From: JBAXEO01 sp963789515
GTDB lineage: Bacteria; Actinomycetota; Coriobacteriia; Anaerosomatales; JAAXUF01
DNA length: 64,000 bases
Assembly (NCBI GenBank): GCA_963789515.1
Contig: CAWBKW010000002.1
Span: 62,001 to 126,000 of the forward strand
Direction of reading: 5' to 3'
The first letter of the stretch is position 1; each line of letters starts with the position of its first letter. The notes beneath the pieces were generated by a model that did not search any database, was not told the origin of the DNA, and worked only from the letters and a program-made list of their open reading frames with translations. The translations under genes and the position numbers were made by a program. This document shows, piece by piece, positions 1 to 8,080 of this stretch.

Positions 1-143
1 TAGCGCTCGGAGCGTGTGCGCGCACTCCAGCCGCCCAGGCCGATGCGGGGGAGGAAGATCTCCCAATAGATGAAGCTGGCGGTCACTCGCCCAAAGAAGA
101 AGACAATGCGCCAGTAACGGGCCCGTAGTTGAGAGCTCTTCAT
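1..143 (-). CDS. AarF/ABC1/UbiB-family kinase-like protein, N-terminal part only
   Basis: The minus strand opens an ATG at 143 with a GGAGGA ribosome site (147-152), and the frame stays open to the window edge, giving 47 residues. The start, basic residues then RYWRIVFFFGRV and later a WSARTRSERL-like stretch, resembles the N-terminal lead-in of ABC1/UbiB atypical kinases, which precedes their kinase domain. The kinase domain itself is outside the window, so the assignment rests on the lead-in alone. It follows the PadR gene by 22 bases on the same strand, so the two are probably co-transcribed. Confidence 0.5.
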   Translation of the reverse strand, partial: MKSSQLRARYWRIVFFFGRVTASFIYWEIFLPRIGLGGWSARTRSER

Positions 144-165
144 GCGTCCTCCGTGGTGGAGCGGA

Positions 166-684
166 CTACTCGTCGTCGGCCAGCAGCTTGTAGATGCGCT
201 TGCGTGCCTCGCCGAGGATATCGGCCGTCTTCGCGATCTGCTCGGGGTCGCCACTGCGACCGACCTGTGCCGTCGCCGCCATCAGGCCTCCGAACACCTC
301 GCGCAGGCGCCGGGTGGAGTCCCAGTCACTGGTCGCCGCGTCCCACGGTGCCTGGTCGGGGAGCGTCTCAGCATACTCTCGGCCGGCGTCGGTGAGCGAG
401 AAGACGCGCTTGCCGCCGACTCTCTCGCTCGTGACCATGCCCTGGTCCTCGAGCATCTGAAGGATCGGATAGATGGAGCCGGGGCTTGGATTCCAGGTGC
501 CTCCGCTGCGCTCGGTCAGTTCCTGGATGATCTGGTAGCCATGCATGTCCTGCTCCTTGAGCAGGACGATGACCGATGGCTGCACGTCACCGCGGCGGAC
601 CGGGCTTCCCATACCCATGAGCTTGCCGAGGTGGCCGAAGCCTCCGTGCCCGTGCGGTCCGGTCTTCCAGCCTTGATGATGCAT
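166..684 (-). CDS. PadR-family transcriptional regulator
   Basis: A 172-residue protein. After a His/Gly-rich N-terminus (about 1-30) comes a winged helix typical of PadR: VIVLLKEQDMHGYQIIQEL, then the wing region with PSPGSIYPILQMLEDQG and the RVFSLTDAGREY strand. The C-terminus (about 115-172) is helical and should be the dimerisation part. PadR proteins are usually autorepressors that also control a neighbouring transporter or enzyme gene. A strong ribosome site (691-697) precedes the ATG at 684, and a perfect inverted repeat sits 31 bases upstream. The UbiB-like gene downstream is the likely co-regulated partner. The ligand cannot be read from the sequence. Confidence 0.9.
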   Translation of the reverse strand: MHHQGWKTGPHGHGGFGHLGKLMGMGSPVRRGDVQPSVIVLLKEQDMHGYQIIQELTERSGGTWNPSPGSIYPILQMLEDQGMVTSERVGGKRVFSLTDAGREYAETLPDQAPWDAATSDWDSTRRLREVFGGLMAATAQVGRSGDPEQIAKTADILGEARKRIYKLLADDE

Positions 685-1008
685 TCGGGGCCTCCTTCTC
701 GTGGTTGAGCGATATATCGTGAGCGGTCACGATACCAAGCGAGCCACGTGCCAGACGCACCGAAGAGGCCGGAGGCGGCGCAGCGATCCGGACACCGGGC
801 ACACTCGACCCGGGGCGTGCCGATCGGCTCGCCGAGATGCGAGCGAGGGAGGGAGAGTTCGATTTCGTGCCGAGAATTGGAGAGAGTAGGATGTCGCACT
901 GCGAGCGCTCCACCGATGGGAATCCGATGCTCAAGACGACCAAGTGAGGCTTCGCGCCGGCAGGTGGTAGCCAGGGTCCGTGCGCTCAACGGCCGCGGTG
1001 CTCGGCGG
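685..1008. other. Intergenic region between divergent genes
   Basis: About 320 bases between the padR start and the DUF3465 gene. Apart from the inverted repeat at 715-734 I see no convincing gene. A plus-strand frame is open through much of it, but it is Arg/Ser-rich and has no family resemblance. It presumably holds the promoters of both flanking genes. Confidence 0.5.
715..734. promoter_or_regulatory. Perfect inverted repeat, candidate PadR operator
   Basis: The arms TATCGTGA (715-722) and TCACGATA (727-734) are exact reverse complements separated by GCGG. The repeat lies 31 bases upstream of the padR start, where an autoregulatory site would be expected. Binding is inferred, not shown. 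Confidence 0.55.
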
Positions 1009-1464
1009 ATGCCCCTCGCGCTCGCCATCCCGGCGCTGCTGCTGGCGCTGGTGATGGCGGTCGCGCTCTGTGCTGGGTGCGGTCAGGTCGGGGGAACTCG
1101 GGCTGCGCCGAACGCTTCGGCCTCGGCGTCCGGCGACGATGCGGTTGCGAGTGCGTTCAAGGCGCAGCGAAGCGGCGTCCAAGTTACGGGCGAAGGCACC
1201 GTCACGAAGGTCCTGTCGGACGACAACGACGGGAGCCGCCACCAGCGCTTCATCCTGCGCCTCGCATCGGGGCAGACGCTGCTCGTCGCGCACAACATCG
1301 ATCTCGCCCCGAGAGTCGTGCCACTGAATCCGGGCGACTCGGTCCAGTTCAACGGGGAGTACGAATGGAACTCCGAGGGAGGCGTGATTCATTGGACGCA
1401 TCGTGACCCGGACGGCCAACATCAGGCGGGCTGGCTCAAGCGCGACGGCCGTACGTTCCAGTAG
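1009..1464 (+). CDS. DUF3465 domain protein with N-terminal signal/lipoprotein segment
   Basis: 151 residues from the ATG at 1009. The first 25 residues are a hydrophobic export segment ending in a possible lipobox (ALCAGC), so a lipid-anchored extracytoplasmic protein is likely. The mature part (about 55-150) matches the DUF3465 pattern: GTVTKVLSDDNDGSRHQRF, then SGQTLLVAHNIDLAPRV, then GEYEWNSEGGVIHWTHRDP and a closing GWLKRDGRT. This small OB-like domain has no established biochemical role. The frame is open further upstream; a GTG at 964 is an alternative start, but the signal sequence favours 1009. Confidence 0.75.
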   Translation: MPLALAIPALLLALVMAVALCAGCGQVGGTRAAPNASASASGDDAVASAFKAQRSGVQVTGEGTVTKVLSDDNDGSRHQRFILRLASGQTLLVAHNIDLAPRVVPLNPGDSVQFNGEYEWNSEGGVIHWTHRDPDGQHQAGWLKRDGRTFQ

Positions 1465-1487
1465 GTCCGAGGACTGGTGTAGTCCGC

Positions 1488-1799
1488 CTACTCCCCGTGG
1501 ACCGAGCAGACGACCTTGGTCGTGCCAGCGTTCCAGCTGTAGGTGCCGTCCGACGGGCACTTCACACCCAGCTCGGTGACGAGTGCGTCGAAGTCGGCCG
1601 AACCGTCGGAGGCGCCGCTCAGCACGATCGTGTACTGCTGAGCGAGTTGGGCGCGATTCGTCTTGCAGGTGACGATGCTCGCGTTGTCCTTGGCCGTCCC
1701 GACGATCGAGCCGGGACCCGGTCCCGAGGGTGGCGTACAGCCGACGAGTGCGAGGCAGATGACGAGGACGCCTACGAGCTGTGCGATCCGAGTACGCAT
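1488..1799 (-). CDS. Small lipoprotein with pilin-like C-terminal motif
   Basis: 103 residues with a clear lipobox (LALVGC) after a short basic start, so probably a lipoprotein. The ribosome site AAGGAGG precedes the ATG. The C-terminal pattern CPSDGTYSWNAGTTKVVCS, with two cysteines about 15 residues apart, resembles the end of type II/IV pseudopilin-like proteins in Gram-positive bacteria. There is no prepilin peptidase site, so it is not itself a pilin. It is convergent with the DUF3465 gene (24 bases apart). Function unknown. Confidence 0.7.
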   Translation of the reverse strand: MRTRIAQLVGVLVICLALVGCTPPSGPGPGSIVGTAKDNASIVTCKTNRAQLAQQYTIVLSGASDGSADFDALVTELGVKCPSDGTYSWNAGTTKVVCSVHGE

Positions 1800-1939
1800 G
1801 GGGCGCTCCCTCCTTGCCGGACAGGAAGAGCGTACCCGCTCCGAGGCACGCTCGGGCGAATTCGATGCTGAAGATCCGCGACCGGGTGCGCATACACTGA
1901 CACCTGAGGAGTCGCGCCGACCGGTCGAAGGAGCCAGTA

Positions 1940-2542
1940 GTGCCTGAAGGTAGCTCCGGCGGTCCCGGCGAGCGAGGGAAGAACCTCGAGCCCGACCAGG
2001 TCCGCGCGATCGCCGAGTGCATCGCGGCAGGCGAGCGCCACACCGTGATCGCCGAGCGTTTCGGCGTCTCCGCCCAAACCGTCCGCGCGATCAAGAGCGG
2101 CAAGCGGTGGGCCGGCGCGATCGACGATGAGCTCCGTGAGAGGATGGTGGGCTCCTCGACCGCCCGGACCCTCAGCCCCGACGCCGCGCGGCAGGTAATG
2201 GCGGCGCTCGAAGCCGGTCGCTCCGGCCGCTCCATCGCCGAGGAGTTCGGCATCAGTCCCAGCATGGTCAGCGCGATCAAGCACGGCAAGGCGTGGTCGG
2301 CGCTCGACCCCGACTTGCCCGCGCGTCTCGCCGAGGGGCCGCGACAGGGCAAGGCGCTCACTGCCGAACAGGTCGCCGTGATCAAGCAGCGCCTGCTCGC
2401 GGGCGGGTCTTCTCGGAGGATAGCGGCGGAGTTCGGCGTCTCGGCCTCGACAATCCAGGCGATCTCACAGGGCAGAACCTGGGCGGGGGTCGAGCCGCTT
2501 GGGTGTGAGGCACCCGGCTCGGCGGGGAATGACCCGGTGTGA
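1940..2542 (+). CDS. Protein of three tandem helix-turn-helix repeats
   Basis: 200 residues from a GTG at 1940 with AAGGAG upstream. Three homologous segments begin near residues 16, 76 and 141. Each has LxxxxxxxI, a helix, then an HTH core (IAERFGVSAQTVRAIKSGK, IAEEFGISPSMVSAIKHGK, IAAEFGVSASTIQAISQG) followed by a W-containing end (RWAG, AWSA, TWAG). The cores look like resolvase/MarR-like HTHs or the HTH of phage and HNH-linked proteins. No catalytic or ligand domain is present, so a DNA-binding protein that contacts a repeated or long site is inferred. It ends 23 bases before the next gene and may share its transcript. Confidence 0.75.
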   Translation: MPEGSSGGPGERGKNLEPDQVRAIAECIAAGERHTVIAERFGVSAQTVRAIKSGKRWAGAIDDELRERMVGSSTARTLSPDAARQVMAALEAGRSGRSIAEEFGISPSMVSAIKHGKAWSALDPDLPARLAEGPRQGKALTAEQVAVIKQRLLAGGSSRRIAAEFGVSASTIQAISQGRTWAGVEPLGCEAPGSAGNDPV

Positions 2543-2565
2543 CCGCTGACCAGGGAGACCCATCC

Positions 2566-3498
2566 ATGGATGCCACAAGGCCACGCTGGCTGCGCGTATC
2601 GATCCGCATCGTGCTCTGGACCGCGGCTGTCATCGTGGGCCTCATCGCGCTGCTCGCGCTCTCTGTCCCCCTCGCGCGCATCGGCTCGAGGGGCCGGCTC
2701 GACGCCGTCACCAACGTGACCATCCCAGGGGTCGGCGGCCCCGACGTCAAGGCGTACGTCGCACGGCCTACCGGACCCGGGCCTCACCCTGCCGTGATCA
2801 TGGTCCACGAGTTCTGGGGACTGCGCGAGGACATCGCACGCAAGGCCGACCTGCTCGCCGAGGAGGGCTACGTCGTCGTCGCACCCGACGTCTTCCGCGG
2901 GAGCACCACCAGCTGGATTCCCCGTGCGATCTACCAGGTGACCAGCACCCCCGCCGAGCAGATCAACACCGACTTGGACTCGGTCAACGCGTGGCTCGGC
3001 ACCCAGCCCGACGTCGACGCCGCGCGCACCGCAATCGTCGGTTTCTGCTTCGGCGGCCGCTCGGCGATGCTCTACAGCCTTCACAACCCGAAGCTCAAAG
3101 GCACGGTGGTCTTCTATGGCAACCCGCCGCTCGACGCCGAGCGCCTGCGCGCCCTGCAAGGGCCGGTGCTGGGTATCTTCGGGGGCGCCGACCAGTCGAT
3201 TCCGCTTGCCGACGTCGCGTCCTTCGAGCGTGCGCTGCAGCAGGCGAACGTCGAGTCGACCGTGACCGTCTATCCCGACCAGCCGCACGCTTTCATCGAG
3301 ACGGTCGACACCATCAAGGCCGGAGGCGTGCAGGGCCAGGCTTGGTCCCAGATGATTCGGTTCCTTGAGGGTGCGCTTGCGGCCCGGCCCGCGCCTTCGA
3401 GCTCCGGCTCGCCCCAGGCGGCGTCTGACAGAATCGGCTGGTCGTACGCGCTGCGCATCGGCATGTCGCATCTCATGGGCCACTCTTCGCACCAGTAG
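2566..3498 (+). CDS. Membrane-anchored dienelactone hydrolase-family protein
   Basis: 310 residues. An N-terminal transmembrane helix (about 14-38) precedes an alpha/beta-hydrolase domain with the dienelactone hydrolase hallmarks: VMVHEFWGLRED oxyanion region, nucleophile elbow GFCFGGR (Cys nucleophile), GGADQSIP with the catalytic Asp, and PHAF with the catalytic His. The soluble domain should therefore face the outside. The ATG at 2566 has a GGGAG site; an upstream GTG at 2539 overlaps the preceding stop but lacks a good ribosome site. The substrate is unknown; such enzymes hydrolyse small esters or lactones. A tail of about 40 residues is low-complexity. Confidence 0.85.
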   Translation: MDATRPRWLRVSIRIVLWTAAVIVGLIALLALSVPLARIGSRGRLDAVTNVTIPGVGGPDVKAYVARPTGPGPHPAVIMVHEFWGLREDIARKADLLAEEGYVVVAPDVFRGSTTSWIPRAIYQVTSTPAEQINTDLDSVNAWLGTQPDVDAARTAIVGFCFGGRSAMLYSLHNPKLKGTVVFYGNPPLDAERLRALQGPVLGIFGGADQSIPLADVASFERALQQANVESTVTVYPDQPHAFIETVDTIKAGGVQGQAWSQMIRFLEGALAARPAPSSSGSPQAASDRIGWSYALRIGMSHLMGHSSHQ

Positions 3499-3528
3499 GC
3501 CGGCAGCCAGCAGGAAGAACGAGGAGAG

Positions 3529-4041
3529 ATGATGGACGCGCTCGAAACGATCATGACCCGTCGCAGCATTCGGCAGTTCACAGCCGAGCCCGTTACCGAC
3601 GAGGAGATCGAAGTGCTCTTGCGCGCAGCGATGGCGGCACCTTCGGCCAGCAACGAGCGGCCGTGGCGCTTCGTCGTTGTGCGCGAACGCGAGGCGCTTG
3701 ACCGGCTTGCCAAGGCAACGCTCTACGCCAAGCCGCTGCAGCGTGCGATGCTCGGCATCGTCGTCTGCGCCGACAAGCGCGAGGCGAAGTACGCCGGTTT
3801 CCCGATCATCGACTGCGCCGCTGCCATCGAGAACCTGCTGCTGGCCGCCCACTCGCTCGGGCTCGGCGGCGTGTGGATCGGGGTACATCCCGTTGCGCCG
3901 TTCGTCTACGCGGTGCGCCGCGCTATCGGCGCCCCGCGGCACGTGCTTCCGCACTCGCTGGTCGCTGTCGGCCGACCCGCCGAGGAGAAACCTGCGGTGG
4001 ACCGCTACGAGACCGACTGGGTGCACCAGGAGCGCTGGTAG
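3529..4041 (+). CDS. Nitroreductase-family flavoprotein
   Basis: 170 residues, the usual length for the short nitroreductase subfamily. The FMN-binding signature RRSIRQF is at residues 11-17, followed by APSASNERPWRFVVV and the central AAIENLLLAAHSLGLGGVWIGV stretch that packs on the flavin. Such proteins are dimeric FMN oxidoreductases using NAD(P)H on nitroaromatics, quinones or other acceptors; the substrate cannot be told. The ribosome site GAGGAGAG lies directly before the double ATG. It starts 30 bases after the hydrolase gene and may be co-transcribed with it. Confidence 0.88.
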   Translation: MMDALETIMTRRSIRQFTAEPVTDEEIEVLLRAAMAAPSASNERPWRFVVVREREALDRLAKATLYAKPLQRAMLGIVVCADKREAKYAGFPIIDCAAAIENLLLAAHSLGLGGVWIGVHPVAPFVYAVRRAIGAPRHVLPHSLVAVGRPAEEKPAVDRYETDWVHQERW

Positions 4042-4200
4042 TACGCATCGAACCGGCACGCATGCGCACGGTCTGCTTCTTGCTGACCGACGGCAAGTCA
4101 ACGTGCATTCAACGATGGTCGACTTCTTGTAGCGCGCTCGCTCGTGCTCAGCATATACTCCAGCCAGCCCCTATCCTTAGCATCGTCGAAGTGGAAGCAC

Positions 4201-5262
4201 ATGAAGGCGCGGACCCTCACAAGCCGGATCCTGATCGTCCTCCTGGCGACGTTGCTGCTCCTGGCATCGGCCTCCTTGGCCTGGGGAGTGGTCGTCGACT
4301 ACCAGTCGCGCGGCCTGGTGCCCACGGGCGTCTCTGTCGCAGGGCAGGATCTCGGCGGAATGACCGAGGAGCAGGCGCGGGCGACCATCGAGAATGCAGT
4401 CTCCACCCCGATGATGCGTACGATCACGATCACCGGTGATGGCAAGACCTGGACTTTGGATCCCAAGGGCATCGTCACCGTGGACTCCGATGCGATGGTC
4501 GCCGCGGCATACTCACCGCGCCGGGCAGCCACACTCGCCGCGCGTCTGAACAGCCAGCTCGCCGGCCAGCCGCTTCCCGCCGATGTCAAGCCGGCATACA
4601 CGGTCGATTCCACGGCCGTCGCGACGTGGGTCGCGCAAGCGGCCACACAGGTGGACCGCAAGCCCGTCAACGCCAAGCGCGAGCTCGTGAAGTACAAGTT
4701 CGAGGTCACGACGTCGACCCCCGGCGCCACGGTCATCCAGCCCGAAGCGGTGGCACGGATATCCGAGGCTCTCACGGCCGACGCCGCTTTGTCCTCGGCG
4801 AGCCGTGTCGTCACCCTGCCTGTCAGCTATGCCAAACCCAAGGTGGTGGAGTCCAGCTTCAAGAAGGCCATCATCGTCTCGATCTCTCAGCGCAAGATCC
4901 GCCTGTACGATGGCATGAAGCTGGTCAAGACCTACCGTTGCGCGCCCGGGCGTCCGGCCTTCCCGACGCCGACGGGCGACTTCGAGGTGGTCACCAAGCT
5001 GGCCAACGCCCCCTGGATCAATCCCGGTTCCGATTGGGCCAAGGGCATGCCCGATTCGATCCCGCCCGGACCCAACAACCCGATGGGCGTCAGGAAGATC
5101 GGCATCAACTACTCCGGGATCTTCATGCACGGGATTCCTGCCAGCGAGTACAGCAGCATCGGGACGGCGGCGAGTCACGGGTGCATGCGGATGATGCCGA
5201 GCGACGTCGCCGACCTGTTCAATCGAGTGAGCATCGGTATCCCGGTCTACATCCGCGACTAG
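4201..5262 (+). CDS. L,D-transpeptidase (YkuD) with VanW-type N-terminal domain
   Basis: 353 residues. A membrane anchor (about 8-33) is followed by a peptidoglycan-binding-4/VanW-like region (GLVPTGVSVAGQDLGGMTEE, then two repeats to about 210). The catalytic YkuD domain (about 220-353) has the signature SHGCMRM with the nucleophilic Cys and the upstream FMHG. Enzymes of this kind form 3-3 cross-links in peptidoglycan or attach proteins to it, outside the membrane. The frame is open 19 codons upstream, but the ATG at 4201 directly precedes the basic/hydrophobic anchor. A terminator follows the stop. Confidence 0.9.
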   Translation: MKARTLTSRILIVLLATLLLLASASLAWGVVVDYQSRGLVPTGVSVAGQDLGGMTEEQARATIENAVSTPMMRTITITGDGKTWTLDPKGIVTVDSDAMVAAAYSPRRAATLAARLNSQLAGQPLPADVKPAYTVDSTAVATWVAQAATQVDRKPVNAKRELVKYKFEVTTSTPGATVIQPEAVARISEALTADAALSSASRVVTLPVSYAKPKVVESSFKKAIIVSISQRKIRLYDGMKLVKTYRCAPGRPAFPTPTGDFEVVTKLANAPWINPGSDWAKGMPDSIPPGPNNPMGVRKIGINYSGIFMHGIPASEYSSIGTAASHGCMRMMPSDVADLFNRVSIGIPVYIRD

Positions 5263-5282
5263 ATCGCACCGCAGAACCGACG

Positions 5283-5314
5283 AAGGCCCTCGCCGCAGAC
5301 AGCGCGAGGGCCTT
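5283..5314 (+). terminator. Intrinsic terminator-like hairpin
   Basis: An 11-bp perfect stem, AAGGCCCTCGC with GCGAGGGCCTT, with a 10-base loop, 20 bases after the L,D-transpeptidase stop and followed by TTT. It lies between convergent genes and may also serve the citrate synthase gene. Confidence 0.75.
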
Positions 5315-5378
5315 TCCTGCTTTCGAGACGCGCCTCAGACCGAGGCCCCAAGCATAGGGCGGGACATGACCCGAGGGT

Positions 5379-6776
5379 CTAGCGGTCTCTGAGCGGCACG
5401 TAGCGCTGGAGCGGGGAGACGCTCTTGTAGGCCGGGCGGATGAGCTTGCTTCCGCTCGAGAGCTCCTCGAGCCGGTGTGCGCTCCAGCCCACGACACGCG
5501 AGATCGCGAAGAGCGGCGTATAGAGCTCAGCGGGGATCTCGAGCATGCGGTAGACGAAGCCCGAGTAGAAGTCGACGTTGGCGCTGACGCCTTTGTACAC
5601 GCGGCGCTGTGCGGAGATGACCAGCGGCGCGATCCGCTCGACGCGTTTGTGCAGCTCGAACTCCTCGGCATAGCCCTTCTCCTCGGCGAGCTTCTCGGCG
5701 TAGCCACGAAGGATGACCGCACGGGGGTCTGAGACCGAGTAGACCGGGTGGCCCATTCCGTAGACCAGGCCGGCGCAGTCGAACGCCTCCCTGGAGAGCA
5801 CGCGATGCAGGTAGTCCGCGATCTGTTCGTCGTCCTCCCAGTCGGTGATGTTGGCTCTGAGATCGTCGAACATCCCCACGACCTTGAGGTTCGCACCGCC
5901 GTGCCGAGGGCCCTTGAGCGAGCCGAGGGATGCCGAGATCGCCGAGTACGTATCGGTGCCGGTGGATGACACGACGTGCGTGGTGAATGACGAGTTGTTG
6001 CCGCCGCCGTGCTCCGCGTGAAGGACCAGCGTCATGTCGAGGACCAGCGCCTCGAGTTCCGTGAACCTGCTGTTGGGGCGGAGCATGTGCAAGAAGTTCT
6101 CGGCGGTCGAGTACTGGGGCTCGGGCCGATGGATGACGAGGCTCTTGCCGTGGAACTCGTCGAGGTAGGCCTGGTAGGCGTAGACGGCGAGCATCGGGAA
6201 CTTCGCGATCAGGTGCAAGCTCTGGCGCAACACGTTGCGCGTCGTGATGTTGTCCGCGTAGGGGTCGAGGGTGTAGAGGCCCAGCACGCCTCGCATCATG
6301 GCATTCATGATGTCGCGGCTCGGCATGCGCAGGATCCCGTCATGGAGGAACGAGCGCGGCATCTTGCGCATGCCCGACAGGTACTCGTCGAACTCGTCGA
6401 GCTCGGCACTGTTGGGGAGGGCACCGAAGAGGAGGAGGTAGGCGGTCTCTTCGAATCCGGGCTGTCCTTCGGCGACGAACCCGTCAACCAGGTCGTTGAT
6501 CTCGATGCCGCGATACACCAGACGGCCAGGGGCCGGAACCAGCTGATCGCCCTCGGGCCTCGTGCCCACCACGTCGCCGATGCGAGTGAGCCCGGCGAGT
6601 ACGCCCTTGCCGGTCTGGTCGCGGAGACCTCGCTTGACGTCGTACTCGACGTAGAGGCCGGGATCGACGGGGCATTGCTTCTCAGCGATAGACGTCCAGG
6701 TGTCGAGGGCCGTGTCTCGGCCGCTCGGGACTTCAACCGGCGGCCCGCATGTCGTGGCGTCGTCGTTCTGCGCCAT
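5379..6776 (-). CDS. gltA: Citrate synthase
   Basis: 465 residues from the ATG at 6776 (AAAGGA upstream). It catalyses condensation of oxaloacetate and acetyl-CoA. Visible signatures are VYRGIEINDLV near residue 100, the active-site histidine segment LHAEHGGGNNSSFTTHVVSS, the second His in GMGHPVYSVSDPRA, and VDFYSGFVYRML with the catalytic Asp. The GGGNNSS form, with a roughly 60-residue N-terminal extension, resembles citrate synthases of anaerobic Firmicutes and Actinobacteria. 2-methylcitrate synthase cannot be excluded by sequence alone, but no prp genes are nearby. Confidence 0.92.
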   Translation of the reverse strand: MAQNDDATTCGPPVEVPSGRDTALDTWTSIAEKQCPVDPGLYVEYDVKRGLRDQTGKGVLAGLTRIGDVVGTRPEGDQLVPAPGRLVYRGIEINDLVDGFVAEGQPGFEETAYLLLFGALPNSAELDEFDEYLSGMRKMPRSFLHDGILRMPSRDIMNAMMRGVLGLYTLDPYADNITTRNVLRQSLHLIAKFPMLAVYAYQAYLDEFHGKSLVIHRPEPQYSTAENFLHMLRPNSRFTELEALVLDMTLVLHAEHGGGNNSSFTTHVVSSTGTDTYSAISASLGSLKGPRHGGANLKVVGMFDDLRANITDWEDDEQIADYLHRVLSREAFDCAGLVYGMGHPVYSVSDPRAVILRGYAEKLAEEKGYAEEFELHKRVERIAPLVISAQRRVYKGVSANVDFYSGFVYRMLEIPAELYTPLFAISRVVGWSAHRLEELSSGSKLIRPAYKSVSPLQRYVPLRDR

Positions 6777-7158
6777 GGGTGTCCTTTCGTCTGCGAGGGT
6801 CCTGGCCCGGTGCTGCCTGGCGGACGCCGTCGCGGTTTGTGTACATAGGGTACCCGAATCGCCCGCGGGACCGGTGAATCGGTCGCAGGCCCTACGGCGA
6901 TCGCACGAGACTGCCGATACCACGTGTGAAGAATCGGACGAGTCCGGTTCCGTCTCGTCGTTCGCTCGCCTTGGAGTGCGCATGGGCATTCCCATGCACT
7001 GGCGGGCCGACCGGCGTGACTCTCGGAGGTACCTCATGCACGTATTGGATCGAGCGTCTTCACACGCCGAGTGCCCGGAACCCGCAGGCTTCGTCGCGGG
7101 TTCATCGGCGTGGACACGACGGTTCGGCCGAAGTGGGTCGCCAGGGTGTGACAGCAGA
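6777..7158. other. Intergenic region with structured stretch
   Basis: About 380 bases between the divergent citrate synthase and RapZ-C-like genes. A long plus-strand frame crosses it but has no recognisable protein. The part from 7060 to 7151 is strongly self-complementary (see the hairpin at 7063-7112). Confidence 0.5.
7063..7112 (+). other. Long interrupted hairpin in the leader of the RapZ-C-like gene
   Basis: The outer stem is CACGCCGA (7063-7070) with TCGGCGTG (7105-7112); the inner stem is GAACCCGC (7078-7085) with GCGGGTTC (7096-7103). All 16 pairs are Watson-Crick. A further closing pair of TCACAC (7060-7065) and GTGTGA (7146-7151) is possible as an alternative. It may be a leader RNA element; it matches no riboswitch class I know. 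Confidence 0.45.
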
Positions 7159-7953
7159 ATGGCCGCGCGTGCGGAGCGCGTATGGCGAAGCCGCATGAGA
7201 GCACTCGCGGTCGCTTCCCTCGTCGTCGTCCTGGTTCTCGCAGCGGGCTTCGGTTCGGCGGCCGGTGTGGCGCCGCCCCCGACTGGGACGCCCTCTCAGG
7301 CCTCGGGCATTGGGACGCGCGGTGTGGCGGGAGGCTTCTCAGGGGCGGTTGCCGCGCTGGGCGAGCATCGAGGCGCCGGGACGTCGGCTGCGAGTCAGTC
7401 GGACGCGACCGTGCCCGGCGTGCAGGCGGGCCCCCGAGGCGAAGCGCCGTCGGCCATCAGGGCGGAGGCGGTCGTGTCCCAGGCCATCGCCCCGAGGCCG
7501 TCCGCGACCATGCGCCCCGTGAAGGTGCCCCGAGCGGACGCCGTCGGGGTAACCGCGCCTTCCGTGGCAGTCGCTTCCCTGGCATCCCCGACTCCGCGGA
7601 CGCCCAAGACGATCACGATCGAGACGTTCGGCTACAGCTTCGGCGGAGCCCCTGAGGGGTGCGCATTCGTCGCCGACGTGCGCAACATCTCAGCCGGCCC
7701 CTTCCTGCCGAGCGAGACGGGTCTGATGCCCGCGGTCCGCGAGCGCGTCATGGCCACCAGTGCCGCGCAGGAGTGGCTCCGGGTGTTCGACACACAGTGG
7801 GCTCCCGCGTTGAAGGATGGCGACCGGGTCGCGATCGGGTGCTCGATGGGGCACCACCGCTCTGTCACCTTGGCACTACTCTTCGCCGAGGACCTCAAGG
7901 CGCGGGGATACGCGGTCAACCTGGAACACCGGGACATCCTCCGAACCTGGTAG
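7159..7953 (+). CDS. Exported protein with RapZ C-terminal-like domain
   Basis: 264 residues from the ATG at 7159 (another start at 7195 is equally possible; neither has a strong ribosome site). A signal or anchor helix (about 13-36) is followed by about 110 low-complexity Ala/Pro/Gly/Ser residues. The C-terminal 110 residues resemble the RapZ C-terminal domain: ITIETFGYSFGGAPEGCAFV, DVRNI, then VAIGCSMGHHRSVTLALLF and NLEHRDI. In cytoplasmic RapZ this domain binds small RNA or metabolites and follows a P-loop kinase-like domain, which is absent here. The export signal makes a role in RNA binding unlikely. Function unknown. Confidence 0.7.
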   Translation: MAARAERVWRSRMRALAVASLVVVLVLAAGFGSAAGVAPPPTGTPSQASGIGTRGVAGGFSGAVAALGEHRGAGTSAASQSDATVPGVQAGPRGEAPSAIRAEAVVSQAIAPRPSATMRPVKVPRADAVGVTAPSVAVASLASPTPRTPKTITIETFGYSFGGAPEGCAFVADVRNISAGPFLPSETGLMPAVRERVMATSAAQEWLRVFDTQWAPALKDGDRVAIGCSMGHHRSVTLALLFAEDLKARGYAVNLEHRDILRTW

Positions 7954-8080
7954 GCGGCGACGCTGCCCGGCGGCCCCACTTGCTTTCTCCGCCGCCTCCG
8001 ACGGACAATACCTCCTGTTCGCGAAATCGTAGCCCTATTCGTAGCCAGCGCTCAGCGCCGCGACATGAGAGTGACTTGCC

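Noticed and set aside
931..4101. A 1056-codon open frame on the minus strand
   Set aside because: It runs antisense to five plus-strand genes with clear families (DUF3465, HTH, hydrolase, nitroreductase). Its translation is Arg/Ala/Gly/His-rich with no family motif; long antisense frames are normal at this GC content.
7060..7151. c-di-AMP (ydaO) or other known riboswitch
   Set aside because: The conserved ydaO core sequences and those of TPP, cobalamin, glycine and c-di-GMP classes are absent; only the stem structure is present.
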